A stretch of DNA of 64,000 nucleotides. Origin: Ardenticatenaceae bacterium. Lineage in GTDB: Bacteria > Chloroflexota > Anaerolineae > Promineifilales > Promineifilaceae. The notes beneath the pieces were generated by a model. The model was given only the letters and a program-made list of their open reading frames with translations. It was not told the DNA's origin and searched no databases. Every line of letters begins with the position of its first letter. Position 1 is the first letter of the stretch. Positions 62,854 to 64,000 of this stretch are shown piece after piece. The position numbers and the translations under genes were made by a program. The stretch is taken from contig JACKBT010000014.1 in NCBI GenBank assembly GCA_020634415.1, positions 1 to 64,000 on the forward strand. Reading direction: 5' to 3'.

Positions 62854-64000
62854 TTAATCCTGATAGGTCACAGTTATAAGGCTGTTTGTTTCTAGTGTCA
62901 ATGAAAAATGGAGGGTGGTGGCGGCAGCCGCTTCACTTACGGCCGTTGCCGCGGGTGTGGTGCTGACGAGTTCACTGTGGGGGGGCAGGGTAACGGTGAC
63001 TTGCACAGATGGGGGCAGGGAGCCAGCCTGTTTTTGCAGCATAAGTTGATAGGTGTGGTTATTGCCTTGACTTTGTATGATGCTGCCAGGTAGTTGGTAG
63101 CGGTAATGGCTGGTGAGGGTTTGGCCGATGGGTACAAGGAAGTAGTTGGTGAAGGTGGTGAAGCCATCTTGCTCGTGGATGGTCTGGGGAGTGTAGGTGG
63201 CGATGTTGTTGTAGACGCGGGCTTCGGAGGGGATGGTGTGTTGGCTGGCTTGCAGCAGTTGGCTGTGGGCGGGGGTGTAGAGGCGCAGGTAGTTCCACAG
63301 GCATTGGTTGGCTAACTGCTGGTAGGTGGGGGCGCTGCCGTATTCGGTGGCGGTGCAGGTGATGTCGTTGGCCGGGGTGGTGTGGGTGTAGGTGAGGGTG
63401 AGATCGGCCTGGGCTGGGCCATCGGGCTGGAGGGTGATTTGATAGTCGAGGCTGCGTTGGATGTTGGCGTTGACTTTGTTGTAGCCGACGTTGGTGTCGA
63501 GGGCGAGGAGGTAGTCGTGGGTGGTGGGGGGGTGTAAACGGCCGTCCCAACCCAACTCCTCTAAAGTGGCCGCCACTGTTTCATCGCGCATGTAAATTTG
63601 CAGATGGCCTGTTTCTACGGCCAGGGTCATGTTGCGGATGAGGTAGATGGGGTCGAGGCTGGCGAAGTCGCCGACGAGTTTGTCTTTGAGGGCTGCGGCG
63701 AAGGGGCCGAGGAAGGCTTTGCGCGAGGCGATCCATTCGCCAACGGCCTGGTTTTCATCAATGGCCCAGGCATCACGCAGGTTGGTGATGAGGTTTTGGC
63801 GGTTGATGGTGATGTTTTCGTCGGGGATGGTGACGGGGCCGGTGACTTCGAGTAGGAGTTGCAGGAACTTTTGGTCAATGGCGATGGCTCCGTCCATGGG
63901 GGGGAGCTCGAGGCCGTAGCTGAAGAGGTTCATGGCGGTTTCGGCGGAGGTGGGGAAGTTGGGCCAGATGTTGGTGTCGCGGAAGAGGAAGAGTTCCAGG
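62854..64000 (-). CDS. DUF4012 domain protein, N-terminal part outside window
   Basis: At least 381 residues are visible and the frame continues past the right edge. Visible motifs include RDTNIWPNFPTSAETAMNLF and DGAIAIDQKFLQLLLEVTGP, which match DUF4012, a family found near surface-polysaccharide genes and distantly reminiscent of the LytR-type fold. The C-terminal part (about 170 residues) looks like a beta-rich domain (YQITLQPDGPAQADLTLTY). Ends VTYQD, six bases before the SH3 protein gene, so both are likely co-transcribed. Confidence 0.8.
   Translation of the reverse strand, partial: LELFLFRDTNIWPNFPTSAETAMNLFSYGLELPPMDGAIAIDQKFLQLLLEVTGPVTIPDENITINRQNLITNLRDAWAIDENQAVGEWIASRKAFLGPFAAALKDKLVGDFASLDPIYLIRNMTLAVETGHLQIYMRDETVAATLEELGWDGRLHPPTTHDYLLALDTNVGYNKVNANIQRSLDYQITLQPDGPAQADLTLTYTHTTPANDITCTATEYGSAPTYQQLANQCLWNYLRLYTPAHSQLLQASQHTIPSEARVYNNIATYTPQTIHEQDGFTTFTNYFLVPIGQTLTSHYRYQLPGSIIQSQGNNHTYQLMLQKQAGSLPPSVQVTVTLPPHSELVSTTPAATAVSEAAAATTLHFSLTLETNSLITVTYQD

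Larger units (their letters stand above)
1..64000. repeat. Dispersed palindrome AACGGCCGTT (HIP1-like)
   Basis: A self-complementary 10-mer with core ACGGCCGT recurs throughout the window, on average about every 600 bases. I counted roughly 100 cores and roughly 40 full 10-mers by eye; the count may be off by a few. Examples are near 508, 3212, 5414, 8885, 9492, 18378, 20820, 42199, 51223, 54153 and 61470. It occurs in genes, where its frames read Thr-Ala-Val or Asn-Gly-Arg, and in spacers. Copies are missing between about 54.6 and 60.4 kb and between about 36.2 and 39.5 kb. The organisation resembles cyanobacterial HIP1, but the sequence differs. Confidence 0.9.

Noticed and set aside
1..64000. 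The ACGGCCGT palindrome as mere GC richness or codon bias
   Set aside because: It is equally present in non-coding spacers and in several reading frames, and other GC-rich 8-mers do not stand out to the eye; a formal count is still needed.

Overview
The window looks like a chromosomal segment of a filamentous or multicellular Chloroflexota bacterium (Anaerolineae-like). The evidence is gene content: secreted proteins with long Thr/Pro linkers and C-terminal membrane anchors, DUF3048 and DUF4012 proteins, a PATAN (DUF4388) protein paired with a small Ras-like GTPase, many multi-GAF sensor kinases, and a secreted protein ending YLPLVVKN. I see no rRNA genes, prophage or CRISPR array. The taxonomic call is inference; no marker gene was searched.

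Two sequence layers run through the whole window. (1) A palindrome, AACGGCCGTT, is scattered through genes and spacers. By hand I counted about 100 copies of the 8-base core ACGGCCGT, about 40 of them the full 10-mer, where one or two would be expected by chance. It resembles the HIP1 palindrome of cyanobacteria. (2) A family of short hairpin repeats, each built from an iterated short word followed by its reverse complement, sits between genes, at gene ends, and in frame inside dnaE (three times), priA and the start of an ecfT gene.

Layout. 0-5 kb (minus strand): a cobalamin riboswitch with terminator, a secreted alpha/alpha-toroid protein, a secreted membrane-anchored DUF4430 protein, an ECF transporter S component and the start of EcfT. 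Together these look like a bacterial transcobalamin-like corrinoid capture system feeding an ECF importer. 5-10.4 kb: a HELGH membrane protein, an ABC-F ATPase, a SAM methyltransferase, a decayed gene and a membrane protein. 10.4-13.5 kb: a DnaE polymerase. 13.7-26.5 kb: a PLP decarboxylase, a two-component pair, a PAP2 phosphatase, a fused hydrolase/AMP-ligase, a TPR protein, a GAF sensor kinase and an FAH-family enzyme. 26.5-39.1 kb (minus strand): a DUF3048 lipoprotein and a long signalling cluster (PATAN protein, GTPase, two alpha/beta hydrolases, V4R sensor, beta-helix protein, acyl-ACP-reductase-like enzyme, two response regulators, a 1193-residue sensor kinase). 39.4-49.5 kb: tRNA-Leu(UAA), tilS overlapped by an ABC ATPase, a kinase/phospho-lyase fusion operon and small housekeeping genes. 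49.7-55.4 kb: priA, a response regulator, a beta-propeller protein, a membrane protein and a hydrolase. 56.1-60.4 kb: an island with an MmeI-like restriction-modification gene split by an IS1-family element (8-bp target duplication), bracketed by two 21-bp repeat arrays and free of the ACGGCCGT motif. 60.4-64 kb: an MFS transporter, an SH3-domain surface protein and a partial DUF4012 protein.
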